Shown here piece by piece: positions 55,336 to 62,911 of a stretch of DNA of 64,000 bases. The notes below the pieces were generated by a model that saw nothing but the letters and a program-made list of their open reading frames with translations, was not told the DNA's origin and ran no database searches. The stretch is from the NCBI RefSeq assembly GCF_014117265.1, contig NZ_CP059833.1, forward strand, positions 1,271,069 through 1,335,068. The letters are read 5' to 3'. How positions within the stretch are numbered: the first letter of the stretch is position 1; each line of letters opens with the position of its first letter. A program made the position numbers and the translations under genes. Source of the stretch: Corynebacterium hindlerae (GTDB lineage: Bacteria; Actinomycetota; Actinomycetes; Mycobacteriales; Mycobacteriaceae).

Positions 55336-56361
55336 ATGGATGTTATCACACCACCAATTAAGGCTGTTCCGCTCGAACCATTCCCCGATGGGAGCATCGA
55401 ATGGCAGCAGCAGCGCCAATCCGGCATCGGATCCTCGGATGCCAGCGTCATCATGGGCATGTCCAACTTCGAATCCCCATACAGCCTGTGGGAGATCAAG
55501 ACCGGACGCGCACCACTCAACCCACCACGCGACCAGCGACAGGAAGAACTGTTGCGTTGGGGTCACCTGCTCGAACCGGTGATCCGTGAGGAAACCAGCA
55601 CTCGCCTAGGCGTCAGCATCATCAAGCCAGACACAGCTTTCCAACACCACGAACGCGCATGGCAGCGCTGCAACCTCGACGGCTGGTCAACCGATGGGCG
55701 GATCTGCGAATTCAAGAACACTAGCTTCTTCATGCGCAAAGAATGGGTCGGACAGATCCCAGACCACGCCGAGATCCAAGTCCACCACAGCGCAGCAGTC
55801 ATCGACGGCGTGGAGCGCGCGATTGTCGCAGGCCTAATTTCAGGCAACGAGCTGTCCATCTTCGAGATCACCATCAACCGGAACGTGGTGGACATGATCA
55901 TCGAGCAGGAAGCGCGCTTTTGGGAGTGCGTCACGTCGGACACTCCCCCGCCTATTGACGGGCACGACCGTACATACCAGGCGCTTACCCGTGAACTCAC
56001 GAACGGCAAGGGCTGGAACGAGGTGGGCGGTAAGGAAGCACGCGCCCTAGTGGAGACCTACTGGTCAGCACACGAACGCGAAAAGGCAGCAAAAGCCGAC
56101 AAGAACACCGCCCGCAACAAACTCGCAGCGATGTTTGACGGCCACGAAGCCATCGCAACCGGCGAAACCGTGTGGGCGAAAACCACACGCGGCCAACTCA
56201 ACATGACGAATCTCGCAGCAGAACATCCTGAATTGGTCGAACGGTACACCCGCCGACTCCCAACCTTTGACCTGGACGCATTCAAAGCCGAACAGCCAGA
56301 GGCCTACCGCCAATTCCAAACCATCAAGATCACCCCACAGAAACTCAAGGAGACCCACTAA
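55336..56361 (+). CDS. YqaJ-type viral recombinase (5'-3' exonuclease)
   Basis: 341 aa. GIGSSDASVIMGMSNFESPY at the start, then NLDGWSTDGRICEFKNTSF carrying the D...ExK metal motif, and a C-terminal helical part. It is the lambda-exonuclease-like partner of RecT, whose gene overlaps its end. Together they make single-strand annealing recombination. The ATG follows GAAGGGGA. A start-associated C/A-rich sequence precedes it. Confidence 0.88.
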   Translation: MDVITPPIKAVPLEPFPDGSIEWQQQRQSGIGSSDASVIMGMSNFESPYSLWEIKTGRAPLNPPRDQRQEELLRWGHLLEPVIREETSTRLGVSIIKPDTAFQHHERAWQRCNLDGWSTDGRICEFKNTSFFMRKEWVGQIPDHAEIQVHHSAAVIDGVERAIVAGLISGNELSIFEITINRNVVDMIIEQEARFWECVTSDTPPPIDGHDRTYQALTRELTNGKGWNEVGGKEARALVETYWSAHEREKAAKADKNTARNKLAAMFDGHEAIATGETVWAKTTRGQLNMTNLAAEHPELVERYTRRLPTFDLDAFKAEQPEAYRQFQTIKITPQKLKETH

Positions 56362-57185
56362 TGTCCGCAAACCTCGAACAGCGCATGTCCCAGCAGATCC
56401 AGCAGCAAGCACCGGAACAACGACGCCCAGCCACCCTGGCAGACCAGATCAAGTCCATGGAGGCACAATTCCAGTTGGCGATGCCTAAGGGCATGGAAGC
56501 GCAGCAATTGGTGCGCGACGCCCTCACTTGCTTGCGCCAGACTCCACAGCTCGCACGCTGCACGCCTCAGTCCGTCCTTGGTGGACTCATGACCTGCTCC
56601 CAACTTGGGCTTCGCCCAGGCGTGCTTGGCCACGCGTGGCTGATCCCGTTCAAGAACCGTGGTGTCGATGAAGCACAGTTGGTCATCGGATACCAGGGAT
56701 TGGTGGAGCTTGCGCACCGTTCCGGTCAGATCAAGTCGCTGATCGCCCGCACCGTCTATGCCAACGATGATTTTGAAGTTGATTATGGCCTGAACGACAG
56801 CCTGGTTCACCGCCCGTGCATGGATGGGGAAAAGGGCGATCCAATCGCCTACTACGCGGTGGCGAAGTTCAACACCGGCGGGCACGCGTTCTACGTCATG
56901 AGCCACTTCGAAATGTTGGAATACAAGCGTAAGAACGTGAAGATGGGCAAGTTCGGCCCATGGGTGGATCACTTCGAATCTATGGCTCACAAGACCTGTG
57001 TGCGTCAGCTTGCTAAGTGGATGCCGAAGTCCACTGATCTTGCGCGTGCTATCGAGCAGGACGGAGCCGTGCGTGAAGACGTGAGCCAGGTCGCTATCGA
57101 CTATCCGGTGCATGTCGATTCTGCAGAGCCTGCAGAGGAAGCCCCAGCTATCGACGGCGAAGTGATCGAGGAACCAGCGGCCTAA
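56361..57185 (+). CDS. recT: RecT single-strand annealing protein
   Basis: 274 aa. VLGGLMTCSQLGLRPGVLGHAWLIPF, LVIGYQGLVELAHRSGQI and DHFESMAHKTCVRQLAKWMP are RecT-family landmarks; the C-terminal ~40 residues are acidic. It starts on the last base of the exonuclease gene (TAATG). It anneals ssDNA made by the exonuclease. Confidence 0.94.
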   Translation: MSANLEQRMSQQIQQQAPEQRRPATLADQIKSMEAQFQLAMPKGMEAQQLVRDALTCLRQTPQLARCTPQSVLGGLMTCSQLGLRPGVLGHAWLIPFKNRGVDEAQLVIGYQGLVELAHRSGQIKSLIARTVYANDDFEVDYGLNDSLVHRPCMDGEKGDPIAYYAVAKFNTGGHAFYVMSHFEMLEYKRKNVKMGKFGPWVDHFESMAHKTCVRQLAKWMPKSTDLARAIEQDGAVREDVSQVAIDYPVHVDSAEPAEEAPAIDGEVIEEPAA

Positions 57186-57211
57186 CCCCGCGCCACGCCC
57201 GCAAAACAACC

Positions 57212-57246
57212 CTGGGGGAGATGCTCAAGTGTCTCCCCCACTTTTC
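57212..57246 (+). terminator. Terminator after recT
   Basis: GGGGGAGA and TCTCCCCC arms around GCTCAAGTG, followed by ACTTTTC, directly before the next small gene. Partial read-through is likely. Confidence 0.65.
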
Positions 57247-57260
57247 ATAGGAACACAAGA

Positions 57261-57467
57261 ATGACCACCACAGACCAGAAGCTAATCCGACGCCAAGCAC
57301 TGCAAGTCTTGACAGAAATGCTCGACAAGTACGCAGATGGCGGTGCCTACGAGCCAGTTACGGAGTTCTTTTGTAATTACGTCATTGTCAACAGCGACGA
57401 ACCACACGTTCAGAGCATGTGGCAAGAATTCTACGAAGCATGGGACCTAGGGAGCCGGTATGCGTAA
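57261..57467 (+). CDS. Hypothetical phage protein (68 aa)
   Basis: 68 aa, mostly helical and acidic, no recognised domain (RRQALQVLTEMLDKYADGG). It overlaps the replication gene by 8 bp, so it is probably translated with it. The start is preceded by AGGAACACAAG. Confidence 0.6.
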   Translation: MTTTDQKLIRRQALQVLTEMLDKYADGGAYEPVTEFFCNYVIVNSDEPHVQSMWQEFYEAWDLGSRYA

Positions 57468-58530
57468 CTACGCTCAGATCCAGCTGGAGATCTGGAACAA
57501 CAGCGGTTTCCGCGCCCTGTCCGGTAACGCTCAGCGCCTTTTCTTCGTCCTGCTGTCCCTCCCCTCCCTGAACCACGCTGGGGTGGGTGATTGGAGGCCT
57601 AAGCGCCTAGCTAAGTTGTGCTCGGACTGGACGGTTGATGATGTGGAAGAGGCCGCAGGTGAGCTTATCCATGGGCTTTTCATTCTCATTGATGAAGAGA
57701 CGGAAGAGTTTTTGATCCGGTCGTTCGTGCGGAATGATCCGTTGATGAAGCAGCCGAATATGGCTACTGCGATGGCTAAGAAGCTTGCTGAGGTGGGGTC
57801 GAATGAGCTTCGTGGTGTTGTTGTTTTTGAGCTTAAAAGGCTTCGTGTTGATGATCCGTCGTTGCCGGGCTGGAAGTCGAAGTCTGCTCAGAATTTGTTG
57901 AATCAGGTGTCTGTTGACCCGTCGGTTTACCCGTTGGGTGATGGGTCTGTTAAGGGGTCTGAAAAGGGGTCGGTTAAGGGGTCAGTTAACCCTTTGGGGA
58001 ACCCATCGGGAAAGGGGTCTAGTGAGGGGTCTGAAAACCCTTTAGGCACCCCTTTATCGAAGGGGTCTGTTAAGGGGTCTGAAAAGGGGTGCCCTACACC
58101 TGCACCTACACCTAACACCTATACACCTGCACCTATTGATTTGGTCGAAACAAGTTCGACCCCAACCCAAGACGATCCGGCGGTTGCCGACAGCAACGAA
58201 TCGACCCCTGAGCCTGAGCCGCCGAAGCAACCACGGGGCACGTATTTGCCGGAGGATTGGGAGCCGTCACCGGAGGCGTGGGCGAAGATGGCGGCTAAGC
58301 ATCCTGGGGTGGACATTGGGCGTGAGACGGAGCGGTTCAAGAATTATTGGCTCGCGGCATCGGGTCAGAATGCGAGGAAGCGTGATTGGACGCGGGCGTG
58401 GTACAACTGGCTCGACCGTGCGACGCCTGTTGCACAGGTGCATCGCCCGGCGCGCGCACGCAACACAGTCGAGGCGTGGCTTGGCCACCCACAGCAGCCA
58501 ACACAGCAGGGTGGTGTGATCGATGTTTAA
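57460..58530 (+). CDS. Phage replication protein (replisome organiser-like) with repeat linker
   Basis: 356 aa. N-terminal winged-helix-like domain (~1-115: NAQRLFFVLLSLPSLNHAG), a low-complexity linker (~160-215) of KGSVKGSEKGS units, and a C-terminal domain (~255-330: YLPEDWEPSPEAWAKMAAKH, NYWLAASGQNARKRDWTRAW) seen in phage replication/primosome proteins. The DNA of the linker is a 12-bp iteron array, so gene and origin probably coincide, as in lambda O. Overlaps the next gene by 8 bp. Confidence 0.75.
   Translation: MRNYAQIQLEIWNNSGFRALSGNAQRLFFVLLSLPSLNHAGVGDWRPKRLAKLCSDWTVDDVEEAAGELIHGLFILIDEETEEFLIRSFVRNDPLMKQPNMATAMAKKLAEVGSNELRGVVVFELKRLRVDDPSLPGWKSKSAQNLLNQVSVDPSVYPLGDGSVKGSEKGSVKGSVNPLGNPSGKGSSEGSENPLGTPLSKGSVKGSEKGCPTPAPTPNTYTPAPIDLVETSSTPTQDDPAVADSNESTPEPEPPKQPRGTYLPEDWEPSPEAWAKMAAKHPGVDIGRETERFKNYWLAASGQNARKRDWTRAWYNWLDRATPVAQVHRPARARNTVEAWLGHPQQPTQQGGVIDV
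57949..58090 (+). repeat. 12-bp iteron array inside the replication gene, probable phage origin
   Basis: AGGGGTC occurs at 57953, 57965, 57977, 58013, 58025, 58061 and 58073, with AGGGGTg at 58085. Every position is an exact multiple of 12 bp from the first: three, two and three copies separated by 36-bp steps. Between them are inverted words (AACCCTTT, ACCCCTTT). This is the pattern of an initiator-bound origin. Confidence 0.65.
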
Positions 58531-58966
58531 CCAAGCGTTGATTGAACACTACCGGGAGGTCGCGGCGAAGGTGCTGGTGATGTGCAAGGACATCAACCCG
58601 CGTTTCCCTAGCCCTGAGAACAATCCGAACATGGCGAACGCGTGGGCGACGGTGTTTAGCCGGTATCCGGTGCCTGCCGGGGCGTATTACGAGGCTGTGG
58701 TGGATTTTTTCGCGCATGACACCGAGGGGGAGGTGCCGACGGCGGGGCAGATCGTGAAGCATTGCAAGCAGGTTGTGGCGCGGTGGGAGTCTGAGCCGGC
58801 TCGCAGGCAGCAGCTCACCCAGTGGCGTGAAGCCAGGCGTGATGCGCGGGATGCGGCGATTGCTGCAGGGACGTTCAGGGGAGCGCTTGCGACACCATCG
58901 ACGTCGGAGCCTGTGGGTGATTTGTCGCCTGCTGGGTTCATGGCCATTTTGGAGTCGAAGCGGTGA
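58523..58966 (+). CDS. Hypothetical phage replication-region protein
   Basis: 147 aa. VLVMCKDINPRFPSPENNPNM then WATVFSRYPVPAGAYYEAV and GEVPTAGQIVKHCKQV, a helical N-terminal domain also seen in small phage proteins downstream of replication initiators. It overlaps the replication gene by 8 bp. A helicase-loader role would fit the position but is inference. Confidence 0.7.
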   Translation: MFNQALIEHYREVAAKVLVMCKDINPRFPSPENNPNMANAWATVFSRYPVPAGAYYEAVVDFFAHDTEGEVPTAGQIVKHCKQVVARWESEPARRQQLTQWREARRDARDAAIAAGTFRGALATPSTSEPVGDLSPAGFMAILESKR

Positions 58967-58981
58967 GTGCGCGCATGGGTT

Positions 58982-59080
58982 GCGCATGGTGCGCTATCAA
59001 CCGTAGGCTTTACGGCCATCACAAAGTTCCACTACCTGCACTTTTTGCCCGCCATGTCGCATAGCTTGCGCATCATGCGC
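58982..59080. promoter_or_regulatory. Intergenic region with GCGCAT palindromes
   Basis: GCGCATCATGCGC (59068-59080) is a perfect 13-bp palindrome; GCGCATGGTGCGC (58982-58994) is the same dyad with one mismatch. They are 86 bp apart in the gap before the 59148 gene, probably flanking a promoter. TGCGCAT also recurs in front of 59605 and 61611. Confidence 0.5.
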
Positions 59081-59104
59081 GCTTGATGTAACATTGAAAT
59101 CACA

Positions 59105-59147
59105 GACGGAGCCACCACCTCCACCCAACAACCACCAAAGGAAAACC
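59105..59147 (+). repeat. Start-associated C/A-rich sequence, copy before 59148
   Basis: GCCACCACCTCCACCCAACA, then ACCACCAAAGGA, just before the ATG. Related copies precede 55336, 59605, 60658 and 61611. Confidence 0.6.
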
Positions 59148-59525
59148 ATGAACACCATCCGCAACAACCACCCAGCCCTCGCACAAGCCATCTACACCAC
59201 CGGCGCCAACCCCACCGGCTCCGGCGTTGACCTCAACAAACTCGAAGACCTCGTTCTCGAAGCAGCCACCCTCATCAACCCGGCCCTCGCGGACACTATC
59301 GCCGAAAACCTTCGCTACGGAGCCACCCTCGAAATCTCCACCGGCGACTGGTTCGACAAAGACATCCAAGTCGAATGGGAATTCATGCCACACAACAGCA
59401 AAGAGACTGAACTCGGATGCGGAACCTTCGAAGAGTTCCTCGGAGAACCAGCCGACATCATGATCAGCATCGGCTTCAACGAACTGGTAGACACCCCACT
59501 AGCCAACCAGGAGGCAGCAGCCTAA
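59148..59525 (+). CDS. Hypothetical phage protein (125 aa)
   Basis: 125 aa, acidic (GDWFDKDIQVEWEFMPHNSK), no domain recognised. The ATG at 59148 follows AAAGGA. Earlier in-frame codons belong to the start-associated repeat. Confidence 0.65.
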   Translation: MNTIRNNHPALAQAIYTTGANPTGSGVDLNKLEDLVLEAATLINPALADTIAENLRYGATLEISTGDWFDKDIQVEWEFMPHNSKETELGCGTFEEFLGEPADIMISIGFNELVDTPLANQEAAA

Positions 59526-59560
59526 CAAAAGCATTGGGGGGGGCGCGCATCCACCACCAC

Positions 59561-59593
59561 GCGCACCACACCACCGAAATAACCACCAAAGGA
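59561..59593 (+). repeat. Start-associated C/A-rich sequence, copy before 59605
   Basis: GCGCACCACACCACCGAAAT, then AACCACCAAAGGAG, preceded by GGGGGGGGCGCGCATCC. Nearly the same as the copies before 60658 and 61611. Confidence 0.7.
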
Positions 59594-59604
59594 GAACCCC
59601 CACA

Positions 59605-59964
59605 ATGGGCACCTGGAACACCCTCACCGAAGAACTGCAAGACCAGTTCAACGACATCGCCACCGTGCAGCGCATTCCACTCGACAAATGCATCATCAAC
59701 AAAAACGATGGCGTGCACTACATGACCGCGGATAAAAGCCGCGAAGCAGGTGGCGGGACGCTGCGACACACGTTGTATGCATCCAGTGCAGACGGGAAAA
59801 CCATCGATAGATGTTTCACGATGATCACCTACCTGCGTGAAGGCGAATACCACAAAATCTTGGAGTGGTCACCGCTCTCAGTGGGTATTCCCCGCCACAC
59901 TGTGGAAAACATCGTTGAAATGTTTTTTCAGCAAAATAACATCGAACCACTGGAGGTGGCATAA
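59605..59964 (+). CDS. Hypothetical phage protein (119 aa)
   Basis: 119 aa, no recognised domain (TVQRIPLDKCIINKNDGVHY, TVENIVEMFFQQNN). GGAG lies 10 nt before the ATG. It ends 2 nt before ssb, so the two are likely co-translated. Confidence 0.65.
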   Translation: MGTWNTLTEELQDQFNDIATVQRIPLDKCIINKNDGVHYMTADKSREAGGGTLRHTLYASSADGKTIDRCFTMITYLREGEYHKILEWSPLSVGIPRHTVENIVEMFFQQNNIEPLEVA

Positions 59965-59966
59965 CA

Positions 59967-60398
59967 ATGGCATACACCACGATCGTCGGAACCGTCGGTA
60001 AAGACCCGGAACTTAAGTTCACCAACAACGGCAAGGCCTACACCCGCGTGGGCATTGCCTGGTCTGAGCGGGTGAAAGATCGCAACGGTAACTGGGATGA
60101 CGGCCCCACCGTGTGGGTGTCCGCCACAGTGTTCGGCAAGCAAGCCGAAAACCTTGCGGACAGCATCACCAAGGGTATGCGGGTCGCAGCAACCGGGCAT
60201 CTGAAACCGGAAACGTGGGCCTCGCAGCAGGGGGAACAAACAGTGTTCACGATGGTGGCTGACACGATCGCCCCGGAACTGACGTTCCACACCGCTGCGT
60301 TGACGAAGCCAGCTGCGCAACAGCAACCACAGCAGGATGTGCGGAACAGTGCCCCACCAGCTGGAGGGAATGCCACCGATGATCAGCCACCGTTCTGA
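59967..60398 (+). CDS. ssb: Single-stranded DNA-binding protein (phage)
   Basis: 143 aa. OB fold: MAYTTIVGTVGKDPELKFTN, VWVSATVFGKQAENLADSIT, GMRVAATGHLK, with a Gln/Pro-rich linker and the acidic tip DDQPPF that recruits partner proteins. Works with the RecT and replication genes. Confidence 0.94.
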   Translation: MAYTTIVGTVGKDPELKFTNNGKAYTRVGIAWSERVKDRNGNWDDGPTVWVSATVFGKQAENLADSITKGMRVAATGHLKPETWASQQGEQTVFTMVADTIAPELTFHTAALTKPAAQQQPQQDVRNSAPPAGGNATDDQPPF

Positions 60399-60585
60399 CA
60401 CTATGCCCACACAGGATCGCTTCACCACCCAGCAGGCCGCCGACATTCTCGGACTTAGCCGGATGACGTTGTGTCGGTGGCGTCGATCAGGAATCGGCCC
60501 GCCGTGGGTGCGGGTCAGTGAGCGGAAGATTATCTACCCTCGCCGTGAGTTTTACGCGTGGGTTGCTGAGAACCGCGCCAACTAA
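60379..60585 (+). CDS. Small HTH (excisionase-like) DNA-binding protein
   Basis: 68 aa with FTTQQAADILGLSRMTLCRW and a wing (ERKIIYPRREFYAWVAEN), HTH_17 type. The ATG at 60379 has GGAGGG upstream and overlaps ssb by 20 bp; ATG 60403 is an alternative without a ribosome site. Second protein of this type in the prophage, so one of the two could be the excisionase. Confidence 0.75.
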   Translation: MISHRSDTMPTQDRFTTQQAADILGLSRMTLCRWRRSGIGPPWVRVSERKIIYPRREFYAWVAENRAN

Positions 60586-60613
60586 CCACTTGCAGGGGCG
60601 CGACTGCTTTAAC

Positions 60614-60648
60614 GCGCACCACCACACCACCCAATAACCACCAAGGAC
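60614..60648 (+). repeat. Start-associated C/A-rich sequence, copy before 60658
   Basis: GCGCACCACCACACCACCCA, then ATAACCACCAAGGA, preceded by GGGGCGCGACTG. The Shine-Dalgarno bases are its last positions. Confidence 0.7.
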
Positions 60649-60657
60649 AAACCGCCA

Positions 60658-61392
60658 ATGGCGAAGCTCACCAAACAAGAAGCAAAACTACACGAACAGG
60701 CCGAAAAACTGTTAGAAAAGGACACGCTGACGTTCGACGACAAACTGTTCATCCTTGAGCACTGGCAGGAATCAGCCACCAACGTCAACTCAACTCACGG
60801 CGCGTTCTTCACCCCATGGGGGTTAGCATCCGAGTTCGCCATGGAAGCCAGCTACCACCGCGACGCTCGCATCATCGACCTGTGTGCAGGCATCGGCGCC
60901 TTGTCGTTGGCGGTGCTGGACTTACACAAACACCGCAACATCACCCTGGACATCGTGTGCGTGGAAATGAACCCCGAATACGTGGCCGTCGGCAAGAAGA
61001 TCGTTCCCGAAGCAACCTGGATCAACTCTGACGTGTTCGACCTCCCAGACCTCGGGCGCTTCGACATGGCGATCAGTAATCCCCCGTTCGGGAAGATCAA
61101 AACCGACCACAAGCCACCCCGATACAAGGGCGCTGAGTTCGAGTACAAAATCCTCGATCTAGCAGGCACTATAGCCGACACCGGCGCATACATCATCCCC
61201 CAGGGTTCAGCACCGTTCGCTTTCTCAGGCAAGCAGTATTTCGACCGCTGGGAGCAGCAGAAATACAAGAAATTCCACCGGGAAACCGGCATCCACATCG
61301 ACATCGGCTGTGGCCTAGACACCAACCAATTCCGCGACCAGTGGAAAGGTGTCTCCCCCATCGTCGAGGTCTGCACCACCGAACATTTTTAG
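60658..61392 (+). CDS. SAM-dependent (N6-adenine type) DNA methyltransferase
   Basis: 244 aa. SAM motif IDLCAGIGALSLAVLD and catalytic NPPF in FDMAISNPPFGKIK, as in N6-adenine or related amino-methyltransferases. No specificity domain or partner endonuclease is visible, so it is probably an orphan phage methylase that protects phage DNA or alters regulation. Confidence 0.8.
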   Translation: MAKLTKQEAKLHEQAEKLLEKDTLTFDDKLFILEHWQESATNVNSTHGAFFTPWGLASEFAMEASYHRDARIIDLCAGIGALSLAVLDLHKHRNITLDIVCVEMNPEYVAVGKKIVPEATWINSDVFDLPDLGRFDMAISNPPFGKIKTDHKPPRYKGAEFEYKILDLAGTIADTGAYIIPQGSAPFAFSGKQYFDRWEQQKYKKFHRETGIHIDIGCGLDTNQFRDQWKGVSPIVEVCTTEHF

Positions 61393-61610
61393 GACACCAC
61401 CCAAATGACCGCCCGTAAACGAATCCCATTCAAAACCATGCTCAACACCCGCCCCCGACCTCCAACTCATGGCACTCATGCGCTACTGGTGGCTCGACAC
61501 CGAACCGGGCCGTCACCGCAAGGCATAGAGCCGGCCCCCCGGGGGTGCGCATCGGAAAAATCAACGCACACACCACACCACCGAAATAACCCAACACCTA
61601 GGAGAAAACC
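61393..61610. other. Gap without a supportable gene; start-associated repeat at its end
   Basis: 218 bp. Open frames here lack ribosome sites and protein character (Pro/Arg/His-rich composition). At 61543-61603 lie GGGGGTGCGCATCGG and then CGCACACACCACACCACCGA with AATAACCCAACACC, the start-associated element of the gene at 61611. Confidence 0.55.
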
Positions 61611-61730
61611 ATGCGTAAAAACACCACCACCCCACAGAGAACCAGCCTGCACCAGTCACTGATCGACTTTGCTGGCGGGGCTGTGTTCGGGTCCCTGATC
61701 GTTCTGATCCTCGCCCTCGCCGCGTTCTAG
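61611..61730 (+). CDS. Small single-helix membrane protein (39 aa)
   Basis: 39 aa: polar N-terminus, then GGAVFGSLIVLILALAAF, one membrane helix reaching the C-terminus. AGGAG sits 7 nt before the ATG, and a start-associated repeat precedes it. Function unknown. Confidence 0.65.
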   Translation: MRKNTTTPQRTSLHQSLIDFAGGAVFGSLIVLILALAAF

Positions 61731-61733
61731 CTC

Positions 61734-61901
61734 ATGACCACCCAGCTTGCGTTGTTTGCTGCGTCGGGGCTGATCTGCCCCTGGTGTGGTGAGTCCAGCC
61801 CCACCCCGTACATGCACCGCATCAATCACAGCCACGTAGCAGGCACGGATCTGTGCACCACACTGCTGCTGCGGAAAAGACACAAGGAGAACCCACGATG
61901 A
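61734..61901 (+). CDS. Small Cys-rich phage protein (55 aa)
   Basis: 55 aa with CPWCGESSPTPYMHRINHSH and a later TDLC: CxxC plus His/Cys suggests a small zinc-binding fold. It starts 3 nt after the previous stop and overlaps the next gene (ATGA), so translation is coupled. Confidence 0.6.
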   Translation: MTTQLALFAASGLICPWCGESSPTPYMHRINHSHVAGTDLCTTLLLRKRHKENPR

Positions 61902-62140
61902 AAGCAATATCCCTTGGAGCTAAGCCCAACACCCCCTCGGGTTGTTTGCTTCGGTGTCCGCGTGGTGTGAAGAACACCCTCGAGACGTGGGAACAAGACA
62001 TGCCCATTAATGATGCGATTGCCGCGTTCATGCTCACCAAGAATTTGATTAAGCCCGGCCAATCCGGTGGTTGGGCGCTCACAAAGTTCGGGCAAAACGT
62101 CCGAAAGAACCAGTTGAACCAGTTGAAAGGAATGGACTAA
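61898..62140 (+). CDS. Hypothetical phage protein (80 aa)
   Basis: 80 aa, basic (SLGAKPNTPSGCLLRCPRGV, INDAIAAFMLTKNLI). AAGGAG is placed well before ATG 61898. Coupled at both ends (ATGA, TAATG). No known domain. Confidence 0.65.
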   Translation: MKAISLGAKPNTPSGCLLRCPRGVKNTLETWEQDMPINDAIAAFMLTKNLIKPGQSGGWALTKFGQNVRKNQLNQLKGMD

Positions 62141-62268
62141 TGGCCTGGGAAGAACCAGAAGAGATGGACAGGAATTTTTACCGCGACTTTGGGAAGAAGA
62201 AGACGCGGACACGGATTCAGACCTCGCCTATGAGCTTAGGAAGGACGAACGATGAGCAAGCATTTTGA
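62140..62268 (+). CDS. Hypothetical phage protein (42 aa)
   Basis: 42 aa, charged (MAWEEPEEMDRNFYRDFGKK). The ATG overlaps the previous stop by one base and GAAAGGA is upstream. It overlaps the next gene by 17 bp. Low complexity; no known domain. Confidence 0.5.
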   Translation: MAWEEPEEMDRNFYRDFGKKKTRTRIQTSPMSLGRTNDEQAF

Positions 62269-62911
62269 ACTGACAGATGAGACGATCACGACGCATGGAA
62301 GGATGTTGCGTCGGATTAGGGCTACACGCGACCTCTCTCAGCATTGTGTGAAGGCCGGTGATTTAGGGGGGTTTGTGGAGTCGGAGGATAATCTCGCCGG
62401 TGACGCGTGGGTGTCCGGTGACGCGTGGGTGTCCGGTGACGCGTGGGTGTCCGGCAACGCGCGGGTGACCGGTGACGCGCAGGTGTCCGGCAACGCGCGG
62501 GTGACCGGCAACGCGCGGGTGACCGGTGACGCGCAGGTGTCCGGCAACGCGCGGGTGACCGGCAACGCGCGGGTGACCGGCAACGCGCGGGTGACCGGTG
62601 ACGCGCAGGTGACCGGCAACGCGCGGGTGACCGGTGACGCGCAGGTGACCAGCAGTAGGCACGTCCTGACTCTCTCCCCAATCGGGGCAGAAAACCAAAC
62701 CGTCACGCTCTGCAAAACCACCACAGGGCACACCCTAAAAGTCGGATGCTGGACAGGCACAGCCGACACCCTCATGGAAGAAGTCGCCCGCAGACGCGAA
62801 AAATACTGGGGCGACAACGAAACCCGAAACCAGCTCCTCACCAGCGAATACGAGTCAGTTCTTGTCCTGGTACAGAACCGGATCAAAGAATGGGAGATTG
62901 AGAGTGTCTAA
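62252..62911 (+). CDS. Hexapeptide-repeat (beta-helix-like) phage protein
   Basis: 219 aa. After a ~50-residue start come 14 hexapeptides of the form G[DN]A[WRQ]V[ST] (~50-133), then an 80-residue globular end (QTVTLCKTTTGHTLKVGCWT). Every-sixth-residue small/aliphatic packing fits a left-handed beta-helix. The C-terminal part is like small phage proteins with the same repeat. AAGGA precedes the ATG. Role unknown; DNA-mimic or scaffold functions are possible guesses. Confidence 0.7.
   Translation: MSKHFELTDETITTHGRMLRRIRATRDLSQHCVKAGDLGGFVESEDNLAGDAWVSGDAWVSGDAWVSGNARVTGDAQVSGNARVTGNARVTGDAQVSGNARVTGNARVTGNARVTGDAQVTGNARVTGDAQVTSSRHVLTLSPIGAENQTVTLCKTTTGHTLKVGCWTGTADTLMEEVARRREKYWGDNETRNQLLTSEYESVLVLVQNRIKEWEIESV
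62399..62650 (+). repeat. 14 tandem 18-bp repeats inside the hexapeptide gene
   Basis: Unit GGTGACGCGTGGGTGTCC and variants (GGCAACGCGCGGGTGACC, GGTGACGCGCAGGTGTCC), 14 units of 18 bp with no indels. Long identical runs make it a likely variable-number repeat; changes by whole units keep the frame. Confidence 0.9.

Noticed and set aside
61405..61662. An 85-codon frame after the methyltransferase gene
   Set aside because: Pro/Arg/His-rich, no ribosome site, and it covers the start-associated repeat and the start of the clear 39-aa gene.
62399..62650. CRISPR-like regular repeats
   Set aside because: The 18-bp units are contiguous, without spacers, and stay in the reading frame of a protein.
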